NCBI GenBank assembly: GCA_910578645.1
Contig: CAJTQI010000012.1
Location: forward strand, 1 to 64,000
Source: an uncultured Lachnospiraceae bacterium
GTDB taxonomy: Bacteria; Bacillota; Clostridia; Lachnospirales; Lachnospiraceae
Direction of reading: 5' to 3'
DNA length: 64,000 nucleotides
The translations under genes and the position numbers were made by a program. Below the pieces are notes generated by a model, which was not told where the DNA came from, searched no databases, and saw only the letters and a list, made by a program, of their open reading frames with translations. Positions 52,848 to 62,337 of this stretch are shown piece by piece (the stretch's first letter is position 1; every line of letters begins with the position of its first letter).

Positions 52848-54320
52848 TTATGCCGTGTAATCTACGGTGCTGCCGTTTGCCTGCATCATTTCCACCGCAA
52901 TCCGCTCTGACTCTTCCATCGGGGCAAGGTCTTCTTCACCGTCAAGCTCATCCAAGTTGATTCTTCTCATACCTTTTGCGGTTTTGCCCTGCTTCTGTTT
53001 TCCGTCTGCCTGTTCCTGGGAAAACTGTTGTTGCCCATATTCATGGTTGGCAACCGTAACTTCCACCGCATCAACCTTGATTCCCTGTTCCTCAAACTGA
53101 TTCTTAAGCTGAATTAGCTGTGTCTCAATGACCGCTCGCACCGTCTCGTTCTGGGTTGTAAAATGCGCCGTAATCGCCCCGTCTTTGGCCGCAATCTGCA
53201 CATTGACTGTCCCAAGGCTTGCAGGATGAAGCTGCATTTCCATATGCTGTGATTCAGCCTTCAGGTTGATTTTCATGTACTCCATAATCTGGTCCATAAT
53301 TTCCTGCGTCTGTGCCGACTGATATCCTTCGTTTACAGGCGCCGGCGCCTCACTCACCTCTGCCTGTTTGTCAAGCATTTGCATAAAAGCGTTGCCAGCG
53401 TTATGGTTTTCTCCCTTTCCGCTATCTGCGGATGCATTTTTCTCCTGGGCCTTACTGCTTACCTGAACTTCCTCTTTCGGAGTGTCCGTCACCTCTTCCG
53501 TCATGCTTTTACTGCCACTGGCATCATCTACAGTTACTTTCACCTGAACTGTCTCGCCGTTTTTCCGGACGGAAACTGTGTAGTCCTTCATACCCTCCAA
53601 ACTCTCTTCCGGCGCTTCCAAATTATTCTGAACCGGGCCTATACCCTCTTCGCCTGTCAGGCTGCTCTCGGAAACTATCTGCTCTAACAAAGCATTTAAC
53701 TCCTCGTCAGACATCCCCAACTCTTCCTTCAGATTCCCAAGGTTCTCTTCTACTAATGTGACAAGATTCTGCAGATGGTCATACAACCCCGCATCCGTCA
53801 CCAGAGCAAGTTCATCGGTACTGCCCGATATCTGCAATAAAAGCTGTTTCAGGTTATCCACATCGAACAATTCCACTGCCGTCAGCCCTAATACCGCCAT
53901 GGCCTCTTCCACTTCTTCCGGCGTCACACCCATCTCTTCGGCAATATCCTCCACCAACTGCTCCGCCGATTTCTCTGTCTCTTCCACAGCTTCCTCTTTA
54001 CCGGTATCCTTGATGACTTTGCCGCTGTTATCCTGCTGCATCGTATCCTCGGTTTTACCTGAATCTACAGCCGGCTGTTTATCTGCCTCCTGTACAGTCT
54101 GGTCTTTCTGGACTGCATCTACCGCTGTGCCTGCCTGACTGGCTGTTGGTGCTGCACCGGCCAATTCTGATTTCAGGTTTGTAATGCTGCTGTTTACTTT
54201 GTTCATCACCTGGCCAAAACTCGTGCTTACAGATTCGTCCTGTTTCGTCGCCTGTCCCGTCTGGTTTGCCGCCTGGACTGCCCCGGTAGCAAACAAGGCA
54301 TTCACACTCTTTACAGTCAT
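52848..54320 (-). CDS. fliK: Flagellar hook-length control protein FliK
   Basis: 490 residues. A long polar, Glu/Gln-rich N-terminal part (ruler region, about 1-370) and the C-terminal Flg_hook domain: MQLHPASLGTVNVQIAAKDGAITAHFTTQNETVRAVIETQLIQLKNQFEEQGIKV. Secreted during hook growth, it triggers the FlhB switch. Low sequence conservation in the ruler is normal. Confidence 0.92.
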   Translation of the reverse strand: MTVKSVNALFATGAVQAANQTGQATKQDESVSTSFGQVMNKVNSSITNLKSELAGAAPTASQAGTAVDAVQKDQTVQEADKQPAVDSGKTEDTMQQDNSGKVIKDTGKEEAVEETEKSAEQLVEDIAEEMGVTPEEVEEAMAVLGLTAVELFDVDNLKQLLLQISGSTDELALVTDAGLYDHLQNLVTLVEENLGNLKEELGMSDEELNALLEQIVSESSLTGEEGIGPVQNNLEAPEESLEGMKDYTVSVRKNGETVQVKVTVDDASGSKSMTEEVTDTPKEEVQVSSKAQEKNASADSGKGENHNAGNAFMQMLDKQAEVSEAPAPVNEGYQSAQTQEIMDQIMEYMKINLKAESQHMEMQLHPASLGTVNVQIAAKDGAITAHFTTQNETVRAVIETQLIQLKNQFEEQGIKVDAVEVTVANHEYGQQQFSQEQADGKQKQGKTAKGMRRINLDELDGEEDLAPMEESERIAVEMMQANGSTVDYTA

Positions 54321-54550
54321 ACTCTCTCCTCCTTTCTTTAATTATCAATGTACACGCCTTATGGCATTTATATATAATGAGCAGGTCACAACCATCAAGC
54401 CGGCATATTTCCTGCTACAGTATATATCGTCTTTTTAATAGATTTCTGAACCCATTCCCTGTAAACTGTTGTCAGGCCACCCTGCCATACTACATCTGGT
54501 ATGTTTCATGTGGTTCCTGACAATCAGAAACCACATTAAAACTAACGTAT
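54321..54550 (-). promoter_or_regulatory. Gap before fliK with hairpin and weak promoter-like site
   Basis: A hairpin of 12-base arms, ATGTGGTTCCTG/CAGAAACCACAT (54508-54519/54525-54536, one G-U pair), without U-tract. Nearer fliK the minus strand has TTGATG and TATATA separated by 16 bases, a weak sigma-A-like site. No gene seen. Confidence 0.4.
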
Positions 54551-55426
54551 TTATGAATCCGGGTCCATGATACGCGTCAGCCGCGCCGCCGTCTCAGAAT
54601 CCATAACGCCTAATATTTTTCCACGTGCTTCCGCACTCATCTGATAAAGAATCTTCGCGGCAAGGTCCAAATCGTCTGTCATGCTCTCAAAAATAGCCGC
54701 CGCCTCCTTAGGTTTCATCTCAGAATAAGCCTGCGCATAATCCTGTATTTCCTTGTCTGCCTCTATCTGTTCTACCACTTGCTTGTATAAATACTCCGCC
54801 GTAGCCGGGTCCATTGTCTCGTAATATTTCTGATACGCCTCAGCCCCGGGCCCCTTGTCAGCATATACGACTTCTTCATAAAATTCCGTCTTAATGCGCT
54901 CAAACTCAACCTGGGCGCTCTCAAACGTCTTAAGCCGGTCTATCTCCGCATAGAGCTGCTCCATCTCCTCGGAATCCGAATTGTTAGCAGACTGGGCGCG
55001 CTCAAGCTCAAGTTCCAGTTCTCTGATATAATCCACCGCCTCGCGCAGACTCGTATAACCGCCGTAAGCCTCCTCGTCATCCGTGGTTACCACCGATTCC
55101 GCAGGAAGAATTTTATTGACTACCGGAACATCCTTTAACACAGGCGCAAGCACGCCTGAACCAAACCCGCCTACATCCAATTTAATCAACAGACACAAGA
55201 TGGCAAGCCAGATAATTACAATAACAATCGTTACTAAAGCGACGGAAATACCGCCTGCCTCCTCGTCCTCGGAAAGTTGCGCCTCCTGGGCGGAAATCTC
55301 CTTCGCCCGCTGCTTTGCTTCCTTCTTCTGTGCTTTCTGCTCGTTCTTTATCTTTTTGCGTTCTTCCTTAAGTCTCTTTTTTTCTGCCTTGGCATCCACC
55401 CCGGCATTCAAAAGTTCGTCTGCCAT
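54551..55426 (-). CDS. MotE/YlxF-like protein with MgtE N-terminal-type domain (291 aa)
   Basis: A charged N-terminal coiled coil (KKRLKEERKKIKNEQK), one membrane helix (VALVTIVIVIIWLAILCLLI, about 64-83), a coiled coil, and a C-terminal MgtE-N-like repeat domain (PKEAAAIFESMTDDLDLAAKILYQMSAEARGKILGVMDSETAARL). It is the counterpart of YlxF in the fla/che operon of B. subtilis and resembles MotE, a stator chaperone. Two bases before fliJ's end. Confidence 0.82.
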   Translation of the reverse strand: MADELLNAGVDAKAEKKRLKEERKKIKNEQKAQKKEAKQRAKEISAQEAQLSEDEEAGGISVALVTIVIVIIWLAILCLLIKLDVGGFGSGVLAPVLKDVPVVNKILPAESVVTTDDEEAYGGYTSLREAVDYIRELELELERAQSANNSDSEEMEQLYAEIDRLKTFESAQVEFERIKTEFYEEVVYADKGPGAEAYQKYYETMDPATAEYLYKQVVEQIEADKEIQDYAQAYSEMKPKEAAAIFESMTDDLDLAAKILYQMSAEARGKILGVMDSETAARLTRIMDPDS

Positions 55427-55428
55427 TC

Positions 55429-55881
55429 TTACTCCCCTTTTCCACGCTGTCCGTAAGTATAACTGGTAAGTTCGTCCACCGCTTTCCCTTCCGCAGCGTT
55501 CTCCTCACTCATGAACTGCTCAAACGCCTTCTCCTTGAGCTTTTCATGCATCTTACGTTCCTGCATGACTTCCTGCAGCTTAAGCCTTGCCGCCTCCACC
55601 GTCTTCTGTGCCAGCGCGACCTGGCCCCTCTGCGCTTCTATCATCTCATCCATGATTAACATGGCATTCCTATTATCTTTCAGGTCATTGACATGCAGCT
55701 TGTCACTGCGCATCTTCCTGCCCTCTTCCAGATAGGCTTCTTTTCTGTCAATCAGCCTCTGCAGCTTCTCTTCCTCCTCCATCAGCCTCATCTGTGCCCT
55801 GCCAAGCTCCATCTTGGCCTGTGTTTCCAACTGGTATTGGATATTCAGGATACTCTGCATTCTGTATGTAAACTTCGCCAT
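55429..55881 (-). CDS. fliJ: Flagellar export protein FliJ
   Basis: 150 residues, almost all coiled coil: MAKFTYRMQSILNIQYQLE start typical for FliJ; KMELGRAQMRLMEEEEKLQRLIDRKEAYLEEG. The stalk of the FliI ATPase. Located between fliI and the MotE-like gene. Confidence 0.9.
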   Translation of the reverse strand: MAKFTYRMQSILNIQYQLETQAKMELGRAQMRLMEEEEKLQRLIDRKEAYLEEGRKMRSDKLHVNDLKDNRNAMLIMDEMIEAQRGQVALAQKTVEAARLKLQEVMQERKMHEKLKEKAFEQFMSEENAAEGKAVDELTSYTYGQRGKGE

Positions 55882-55894
55882 GTCAGATTACCCC

Positions 55895-57184
55895 TTATTC
55901 TGCAAAAAGCTCCCGCAACATGTCAACCGCCTGTTCGTAATCGAACTTCTCATTCACATCCTGAAGAAGAAATTCGTTCACAGCATCTATCTTGGCAATC
56001 GCATAATCAATCTTCGGGTTGCTGCCGCTCTTATAGGCGCCGATATTAATCAAATCTTCCGCCTCATTATAAGTTGCCAGAACATTCTTAAGCTGCCCGG
56101 CGAGTACCTTATGCTCTTTGTCCACAATCTGCGACATGCATCGGGAAATACTCTGCAGTACATCTATCGCCGGATAATGGTTCTGATGCGCCAACTTACG
56201 GTTTAACATAATATGCCCATCCAAAATACTTCTGGCCGTGTCCGTAATCGGCTCGTTCATGTCATCGCCATCCACCAACACCGTGTATAATCCCGTAATT
56301 GAGCCTCTGCTGGCACACCCAGCCCTCTCCAAAAGCTTAGGCATCTCCGAATAGACGCTTGGCGGATATCCTCTGGATACGGGAGGTTCTCCGCTGGCAA
56401 GACCAATCTCCCTTTGTGCCATGGAGAAACGTGTCAAAGAATCCATCATAAGAAGCACATCCTTACCCTGGTCCCTGAAGTACTCAGCGATGGCGGTAGC
56501 AGTCTTGGCCGCCTTATTTCTCTCAAGCGCCGCCTTGTCGGAAGTGGCAACCACCACCACCGAACGTTTCATGCCTTCCTCGCCCAAGTCTCTTTCTATG
56601 AACTCACGCACCTCTCTGCCACGCTCACCGATAAGTGCAATCACATTGATATCCGCCTTGGTATTACGCGCAAACATTCCCATCAATGTAGATTTACCCA
56701 CACCGGAACCGGCAAAGATACCGATACGCTGTCCCTTCCCCACCGTCATCATACCGTCGATGGCCTTCACACCAAGAGGAAGCACCTCCTCGATAATCTT
56801 ACGGCTCATGGCGTCTGGCGGAGGAGCCTCGACACTGTAAGACGTGCCAGGCATATACTCACCGTTAAGCCTGCCAAGACCATCTAACACTTTGCCAAGC
56901 AAATGATTGCTCACAGGCACAGTCAAAGGCTCTCCTGTATTCTCCACGATACATCCCAAACCTATGCCGTCCGTCTTGCCGCAGGGCATAAGCAGCGTCT
57001 TGCGTTCTTTAAAACCGACCACCTCCGCCATAATCGGCTCATACTCCTCCTCTGCCGGATAAATCCTGCACAAATCACCCAGCTTGGCTTCCGGCCCTGC
57101 AGATTCGATGGTCAGTCCGACAACGTTCTCCACCCTTCCCTTCTTCCTAAAGAATACGTCATCCGATATTTTACTGTATTTCAT
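55895..57184 (-). CDS. fliI: Flagellum-specific ATPase FliI
   Basis: About 429 residues. Walker A GSGVGKSTLMGM (about 160), Walker B VLLMMDSLTRFSMAQREIGLA, and SVYSEMPKLLERAGCASRGSIT. N-terminal half: RVENVVGLTIESAGPEAKLGDLC. ATPase of the export apparatus, homologous to F1-beta. The start is uncertain: ATG at 57184 directly after fliH, or TTG at 57208 overlapping it; neither has a clear ribosome site, so coupling to fliH is likely. Confidence 0.96.
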   Translation of the reverse strand: MKYSKISDDVFFRKKGRVENVVGLTIESAGPEAKLGDLCRIYPAEEEYEPIMAEVVGFKERKTLLMPCGKTDGIGLGCIVENTGEPLTVPVSNHLLGKVLDGLGRLNGEYMPGTSYSVEAPPPDAMSRKIIEEVLPLGVKAIDGMMTVGKGQRIGIFAGSGVGKSTLMGMFARNTKADINVIALIGERGREVREFIERDLGEEGMKRSVVVVATSDKAALERNKAAKTATAIAEYFRDQGKDVLLMMDSLTRFSMAQREIGLASGEPPVSRGYPPSVYSEMPKLLERAGCASRGSITGLYTVLVDGDDMNEPITDTARSILDGHIMLNRKLAHQNHYPAIDVLQSISRCMSQIVDKEHKVLAGQLKNVLATYNEAEDLINIGAYKSGSNPKIDYAIAKIDAVNEFLLQDVNEKFDYEQAVDMLRELFAE

Positions 57185-57188
57185 AAAA

Positions 57189-58082
57189 TCAATGGTTGGA
57201 TTTTTCAAAAGATAACACCCGCAATTTATTAGTCAGCTCCTGTAGCTGCGTATCTACACCGCAATCAAAAATGCCGCCGTCCGTCTCTATCAGGCAAGCT
57301 CCTTGACCTAAAGCGATGTCTTCGATAATCTCTATCGTACCCTTACCTGCCGTCGCACCTTCTGAAAGAGTCTGCTTCTGGATATTAACATAAGGATAGT
57401 CTTCCTTAGAAACATGGACAATAAAAGTCCTGCTGCTCTCCACCCTTCTTAAAGTAGAGTCAATCAAATGCACCAGGATATCTCTATTGTCTGCCAGTAC
57501 CGTGCCAAAAATATGACTGTATATCTCGGTGATTGTGTCAATAAACCTTGGCTCCAATTCCTCAATTACCCGGTCATATTCTTCTTCCAGACGGTGCTTC
57601 TCTTCCTCCAATGCACGCTTCATGCTGTCCGCTTCCGCAAAACCACGCTTATAGCCTTCATCATATCCCTGTCTGTCTGCATCTTCCAAGGCTTTCCTGC
57701 GCTGTATATCTATTTCCTTACGCGCCGATTCCATAATCTCGCCGACTCTGGCCTGCGCATCATCAATCATTTGTTGCGCCTGTGCTTTTACTTCTTCCAG
57801 GTCGGGAGCCTGCTCCTTAGGAGGCGTGCCCTTAATAATCCCGCCTGCCCCATTCTCCTCGGAATCAGTGAGAAGAGCGTCAATCTCTTCCCCGCCAAGT
57901 CCGCTTACAAACTCAGCTTCTCCCTCCTCGCCGTCGTCATATCTTGCCGACGCATTCAGCCGTGCCTGCCTGAGTTCTTCAAGCTCCTCAATCCGACGCT
58001 CTATAAGAGAATTGCTGTCAATCACACATTTATCATTATCAGTTACCACAACCCAACTTGCTTTATACAAATTCCTAGACAA
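57189..58082 (-). CDS. fliH: Flagellar assembly protein FliH
   Basis: About 297 residues. NLYKASWVVVTDNDKCVIDSN start region, helical charged middle with RKEIDIQRRKALEDADRQGYDEGYKRGFAEADSM (GxxxG-type glycines), and a C-terminal domain (HVSKEDYPYVNIQKQ, IEIIEDIALGQGACLIETDGGIFDCGVDTQL). Regulates FliI. The best start is TTG at 58080-58082, with GGAGGTG upstream within fliG; an ATG at 58115 deep in fliG is unlikely. Confidence 0.9.
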   Translation of the reverse strand: MSRNLYKASWVVVTDNDKCVIDSNSLIERRIEELEELRQARLNASARYDDGEEGEAEFVSGLGGEEIDALLTDSEENGAGGIIKGTPPKEQAPDLEEVKAQAQQMIDDAQARVGEIMESARKEIDIQRRKALEDADRQGYDEGYKRGFAEADSMKRALEEEKHRLEEEYDRVIEELEPRFIDTITEIYSHIFGTVLADNRDILVHLIDSTLRRVESSRTFIVHVSKEDYPYVNIQKQTLSEGATAGKGTIEIIEDIALGQGACLIETDGGIFDCGVDTQLQELTNKLRVLSFEKSNH

Positions 58083-59094
58083 TGATTTCGTCACCTCCGC
58101 CTCTGGAGATAACAATTTCTGCAGAGTCTTCCAGTTTTCTGATAATATTTACAATCTTCTGCTGCGCCTCTTCTACGTCCTTCATACGGACCGGACCCAT
58201 AAATTCCATATCTTCCTTAATCATAGCGCTCAGACGCTTAGACATATTATTGAAAATCGCATTCTGTACTTCTTCATTGGAGCCCTTCATGGCAATCGCC
58301 AAATCTCCGTTGTCGACATCACGCAGCACACGCTGAATCGCCCTGTCGTCCAGAAGCAGAATGTCCTCGAACACGAACATCTTCTTTCTGATTTCGTCTG
58401 CCAGTTCCGGCTCTTCGATTTCCAACGTCTCCATGATATGTTTCTCTGTACCACGGTCTACCGTATTCAAAATCTCTACGACCGCATCCACGCCACCGAT
58501 AATCGTGTAATCCTGGTTTACCAAAGATGCAAGCTTTGACTCCAACACTTTCTCCACTTCCTTAATCACATCAGGACTGGTTCTGTCCATAACAGCAATA
58601 CGCCTTGCCACGTCAGCCTGCCTATCCGGCGGAAGCGCCGAAAGGATAAGTGCAGACTGAGCCGCCGACAGATAGGAAAGAATCAGCGCAATCGTCTGCG
58701 GATGCTCATCCTGGATAAAGTTCAAAAGCTGTGACGCATCTGTCTTTCTGACAAACTCGAAAGGCTTTACCTGCAAAGATGCTGTCAGTTTGCCGATTAC
58801 ATCCAACGCCTTCTCGGAACCAAAAGACTTCTCCAGAAGTTCCTTGGCATAATTGATACCGCCTTCTGCGATATACTGCTGTGCCAGGCATATCTGGTAA
58901 AATTCGTTGATTACCTCATCCTTCATATTAGGCGTAATATTCCTGGTATTCGCAATCTCCAAAGTCAGCTCTTCTATTTCTTCTTCTTTTAAATGTTTAA
59001 AAATCGACGCGGATTTTTCCGGCCCCAGTGCAATTAACAAGACCGCTGCTTTCTGAAGACCGCCGCCAACCTTCTCTTCTACCGCCTTCGCCAT
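58075..59094 (-). CDS. fliG: Flagellar motor switch protein FliG
   Basis: 339 residues. KAAVLLIALGPEKSASIFKHLKEEEIEELT, the EHPQ motif in DEHPQTIALILSYL, and the charged torque helix LADEIRKKMFVFEDILLLDDRAIQRVLRDVD. Torque-generating rotor protein joining FliF and FliM. 9 bases after fliF. Confidence 0.98.
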   Translation of the reverse strand: MAKAVEEKVGGGLQKAAVLLIALGPEKSASIFKHLKEEEIEELTLEIANTRNITPNMKDEVINEFYQICLAQQYIAEGGINYAKELLEKSFGSEKALDVIGKLTASLQVKPFEFVRKTDASQLLNFIQDEHPQTIALILSYLSAAQSALILSALPPDRQADVARRIAVMDRTSPDVIKEVEKVLESKLASLVNQDYTIIGGVDAVVEILNTVDRGTEKHIMETLEIEEPELADEIRKKMFVFEDILLLDDRAIQRVLRDVDNGDLAIAMKGSNEEVQNAIFNNMSKRLSAMIKEDMEFMGPVRMKDVEEAQQKIVNIIRKLEDSAEIVISRGGGDEIIV

Positions 59095-59103
59095 TGGTCC
59101 TTC

Positions 59104-60714
59104 CTACCCCCAATCCTCATTCAGCCAGTTGCGCAGCAAATTGGCTGCCGCTTCCGGATTTTCTTCCACAAATTTATTAATCAGCTTCCGCTCTTCGCTC
59201 TCATTCTCAAGCATGATATCCTCTAACTGTCCCTCAGGCGTAGACTGCAGCAGATTCTCCACTGCCAGCTCTTCCTCTTCTTCCTCGTGCTTCTCTCCAC
59301 GCATACTCCTGAGCACAACGAAAGCTAAAAGCGCCAGAATCACAATGATTAGTACAATCTGCAGAATATCCGTTGCCGTAATGCTAGAGCCCTCTGCATC
59401 GAAGAAAAGATTCTCACTGTATGCTACCAAAGTAATGCTCCCCGACGAAATACCGGTGGCATTGGAAACTGCCGTATAGAAATCTTCCTCCACATCCATT
59501 TTCGTGCGCTCCGCATTGGCCAGTTTATATTCTTCCCAAGTAACGCCTTCAAGGCCACCCTGCGTTCTCACATCTTCCTCGCGGATAATGTTATATTTAA
59601 TCAAGGAGGCCGCCAAGGAAGATTCACCATAATTAATCACCCCACCCGGTGTGCTGATGGTCGTAATCTCCTCATTCGGCAGATAATCCCTGGATTCCTC
59701 GGACTGGGTAGAACTGGAGGCTCCATTGTCTTCCAGTACATATGTAGTGTCGTCGTCATTGGAATCCGTACCGGGTATACCGCCCACATTGCTCGTATTC
59801 TCCGAGTTGAAAATATCCTCATGACTTAATACACCCTGGTTCTGTCCGTCTGCCGGTGTGTAATTATGCCTTGTCGTATCTGTAGTAGAAAAATCTACTA
59901 CCAGATTGGTCGCCACTTCTACGTTGTCAAATTCTTTCGTGCCAAGCAATACCTTACGCACTTCGTTAATCATCTTCTTCTCGGCTTCCGCCTTTACTGA
60001 AAGCTGCGCGTTCGCGGTGCCGGATACCGTATAATTATCGTCCCCCGTAAAGAGCATATTACCCTCTGCGTCCATGATGACGATATTGTTCGTAGTCGTA
60101 TTGCCGATGGCAGTGGCAATCGCACGTGCAAGATAAGCCGCGCTGTCCGGACTGAACTCATCCTTAAGTTCCAAAAGTACCCACGCATAGGCTTCTTCCT
60201 CCGTGGAAATAAGCGTACCGTCATTCTCCGGAATATTCAGCTTCACACTGGCGCTCTTGACTGCCGTAAACTTGCTCAGGAAATCATGCTCCAAGGATTT
60301 TTCCAAATATACGATATATTTCTTCTGCTTATCCGATTCCGTGGTGGAAAAGCTTCCGTCCGTGACATTATCGATTCCGTAACTGGCAGCCTTGATATTA
60401 TTGGCACCCAAAAGCAGATTCGCGTCGGACAGTTGTTCCTTGAGTATCTTAATGACAAGCCCGTCATCCGAAACGGTAAAAGTCATGCTCTCTCCTTGAA
60501 GCAGGTCCCTTACTTCCGCCGCCTCCGCCGTAGTCTCGCACTCCCGCAACAGCACATACTGGGGCTGATTCAGTATCGATACGACAATCACAATCCCCAA
60601 GATGAGCGCAGACACACCGACAATAATTAATGTCTTCTGCTTCGCCGTGAACCGATTCCACCATTCTAATATTCGATTTCCAAATTCTCTTAATTTCTCT
60701 AACAATTTATCCAC
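59104..60714 (-). CDS. fliF: Flagellar MS-ring protein FliF
   Basis: 536 residues. Membrane helix near the N-terminus (LIIVGVSALILGIVIVVSIL, about 29-48), ring-building motifs (CETTAEAAEVRDLLQGESM, VKSASVKLNIPE), a flexible Asp/Ser-rich loop (about 290-345), second membrane helix (ILQIVLIIVILALLAFVVL), and the FliG-binding tail (NPEAAANLLRNWLNEDWG). Base of the flagellar motor. Confidence 0.98.
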   Translation of the reverse strand: MDKLLEKLREFGNRILEWWNRFTAKQKTLIIVGVSALILGIVIVVSILNQPQYVLLRECETTAEAAEVRDLLQGESMTFTVSDDGLVIKILKEQLSDANLLLGANNIKAASYGIDNVTDGSFSTTESDKQKKYIVYLEKSLEHDFLSKFTAVKSASVKLNIPENDGTLISTEEEAYAWVLLELKDEFSPDSAAYLARAIATAIGNTTTNNIVIMDAEGNMLFTGDDNYTVSGTANAQLSVKAEAEKKMINEVRKVLLGTKEFDNVEVATNLVVDFSTTDTTRHNYTPADGQNQGVLSHEDIFNSENTSNVGGIPGTDSNDDDTTYVLEDNGASSSTQSEESRDYLPNEEITTISTPGGVINYGESSLAASLIKYNIIREEDVRTQGGLEGVTWEEYKLANAERTKMDVEEDFYTAVSNATGISSGSITLVAYSENLFFDAEGSSITATDILQIVLIIVILALLAFVVLRSMRGEKHEEEEEELAVENLLQSTPEGQLEDIMLENESEERKLINKFVEENPEAAANLLRNWLNEDWG

Positions 60715-60776
60715 AGCAATTTATTCTCCTTCGGTCCCTAATACACACAAATGCCCACTTCTCCCCAGACACATAA

Positions 60777-61103
60777 CTATACCTGCATCTGGATAAGTTC
60801 TTTATATGCATCCAAAAGTCTATCCCTGATTGCGACCGTATATTGTAGCGCTGTAGATGCCTTCTGCAGGGCAACGCCCAAATCATGTGTATTCTCGGTC
60901 TCACCGAGCGCCCACTTAATCTCTTCATTCTCCGCATCTGACAGATAGTTGTTCGTTGTAGCAAGATTCTCTATCGCGGTGTGTAATAAATTGTCAAACC
61001 CCAAGTCTTCATATGTATCAGTCCTGTTAGTCGGTGCGATTTTCGCCGCTTCCCTCACTGCCCCAGAAGACACGTTATAAAGCTCTGTAATATCTAAAGC
61101 CAT
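60777..61103 (-). CDS. fliE: Flagellar hook-basal body protein FliE
   Basis: 108 residues from MALDITELYNVSSGAVR (61101-61103, GGAGGGAG upstream). Shows DLGVALQKASTALQYTVAIRDRLLDAYKELIQMQV, the FliE signature. It joins the MS ring to the rod. Located between flgC and fliF. Confidence 0.95.
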   Translation of the reverse strand: MALDITELYNVSSGAVREAAKIAPTNRTDTYEDLGFDNLLHTAIENLATTNNYLSDAENEEIKWALGETENTHDLGVALQKASTALQYTVAIRDRLLDAYKELIQMQV

Positions 61104-61176
61104 CTTTCTTTCTCCCTCCATATAAGAACACTTTATATATATTACTTTTCTTACTCAACCCTTATCTTAACTCCAT

Positions 61177-61192
61177 GCCGCCATAGGGCGGC
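61177..61192 (-). repeat. Small GC hairpin between flgC and fliE
   Basis: GCCGCC/GGCGGC with a four-base loop (61177-61182/61187-61192). No U-tract. A similar GCCGCC/GGCGGC hairpin lies at the flgD end (52064-52078). Confidence 0.5.
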
Positions 61193-61205
61193 GACTGGCC
61201 TGCGA

Positions 61206-61652
61206 TTAACCATTCAGCAGGCTCAGCCCTGTAGATGCAATATTCTTACTTGCTTCAAACGCCGTGGCATTCGCCTGATATCCACGGCTGGCATCAATCA
61301 AGTTCGTCATCTCCGTAATCGTGGTGACATTCGGATAATGCACATATCCGTTCTCGTCCGCATCCGGGTGGGAAGGGTCATAGACCATATTACCCTCCGT
61401 CCAAGTATCCTCATAAACGCCCGACACTTTGACACCCGTACCGGAATATCTGTCCGTAGCACGGTTAAGCACCTGATGAAAAGGTGTCTGAGAATTTTTC
61501 TCCTCAAACACGACAACTTTCCTGCGGTACGGCGTACCGTCTTCTGTACGGGTCGTATTTGTGTTCGCCATATTCTGTGATATGATATCCATGCGGAAAC
61601 GCTCCGCCGTCATACCGCTGGCATTGATATCAAAAGCCGTAAACATTCCCAT
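61206..61652 (-). CDS. flgC: Flagellar basal-body rod protein FlgC
   Basis: 148 residues: FTAFDINASGMTAERFRMDIISQNMANTNTTRTEDGTPYRRKVVVFEE, then GYVHYPNVTTITEMTNLIDASRGYQANATAFEASKNIASTGLSLLN, as in all FlgC proteins. Proximal rod component. 25 bases after flgB. Confidence 0.98.
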   Translation of the reverse strand: MGMFTAFDINASGMTAERFRMDIISQNMANTNTTRTEDGTPYRRKVVVFEEKNSQTPFHQVLNRATDRYSGTGVKVSGVYEDTWTEGNMVYDPSHPDADENGYVHYPNVTTITEMTNLIDASRGYQANATAFEASKNIASTGLSLLNG

Positions 61653-61677
61653 AGTCTTATCTCCTTATCTCATACGC

Positions 61678-62076
61678 CTACTTCATGACTGCCTGCAAAT
61701 TCTTAAATTCCTGGTTTATGGCCAACTCCAACCCTCTGTATACTATCTGGTTCTTAGCCAGGTATGCCCCTTCCGTATCCGGGTCTACATTATTGCCGTC
61801 AATACGGTAAGAGAAACCTGAATAATCCGTATATGTAATAGGTTTCAGCCGGTTAACTTTCAAATCCGCAACCTTTGCGTCCATACTCCTGTATCTGGAA
61901 CTGCGCAACGCCTTGGCAAGCTGCGTCTCAAAATTCACTTCCTGCCTCTTATATCCTGGTGTATTGGCATTTGAAAGATTGTTCGAGAGAACTTCATTAC
62001 GGATGTATGCCGCGTCCGCCGCCTTGTCCAGTACATTGATATAATCATACGCATTTGTATTTGCCAACATACTCAT
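61678..62076 (-). CDS. flgB: Flagellar basal-body rod protein FlgB
   Basis: 132 residues: LDKAADAAYIRNEVLSNNLSNANTPGYKRQEVNFETQ and DTEGAYLAKNQIVYRGLELAINQEFKNLQAVMK. Proximal rod protein and first gene of the fla/che cluster. AGGAGGGG upstream of the ATG. Confidence 0.97.
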   Translation of the reverse strand: MSMLANTNAYDYINVLDKAADAAYIRNEVLSNNLSNANTPGYKRQEVNFETQLAKALRSSRYRSMDAKVADLKVNRLKPITYTDYSGFSYRIDGNNVDPDTEGAYLAKNQIVYRGLELAINQEFKNLQAVMK

Positions 62077-62115
62077 AAAACCATACCCCTCCTACTATAA
62101 TAGAATCCATATTCC

Positions 62116-62143
62116 ATTATAAATATTTTAAGAAAAAAAACAA
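62116..62143 (-). promoter_or_regulatory. Sigma-A-type promoter of the fla/che cluster
   Basis: On the minus strand TTGTTT (62138-62143) and TATAAT (62116-62121) with a 16-base, T-rich spacer, 40 bases before flgB. It resembles the B. subtilis Pfla/che arrangement, where codY also precedes flgB. Confidence 0.7.
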
Positions 62144-62194
62144 GGTTTTTCGATTCATTTTCACAAATTCCCAATTCTAAGACATAAAAACACC

Positions 62195-62242
62195 GAAAAA
62201 GGATTTACCAACTGCATAACTCCTCCAGTGCGTAAATCCTTT
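62195..62242 (-). terminator. Terminator of codY
   Basis: Stem AAAGGATTTAC/GTAAATCCTTT (62198-62208/62232-62242) with further pairing inside the loop, followed on the minus strand by TTTTTC. It lies about 95 bases past codY and separates it from the flgB promoter. Confidence 0.75.
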
Positions 62243-62337
62243 TACCTGCCATAACATCTGCCTGCCAACTCCCTCCAGCCTGCCCACCCCGGCCTCCGTG
62301 CCGCTGGCATCCTTATCCTGTTTTCTTCTGTAACCTC

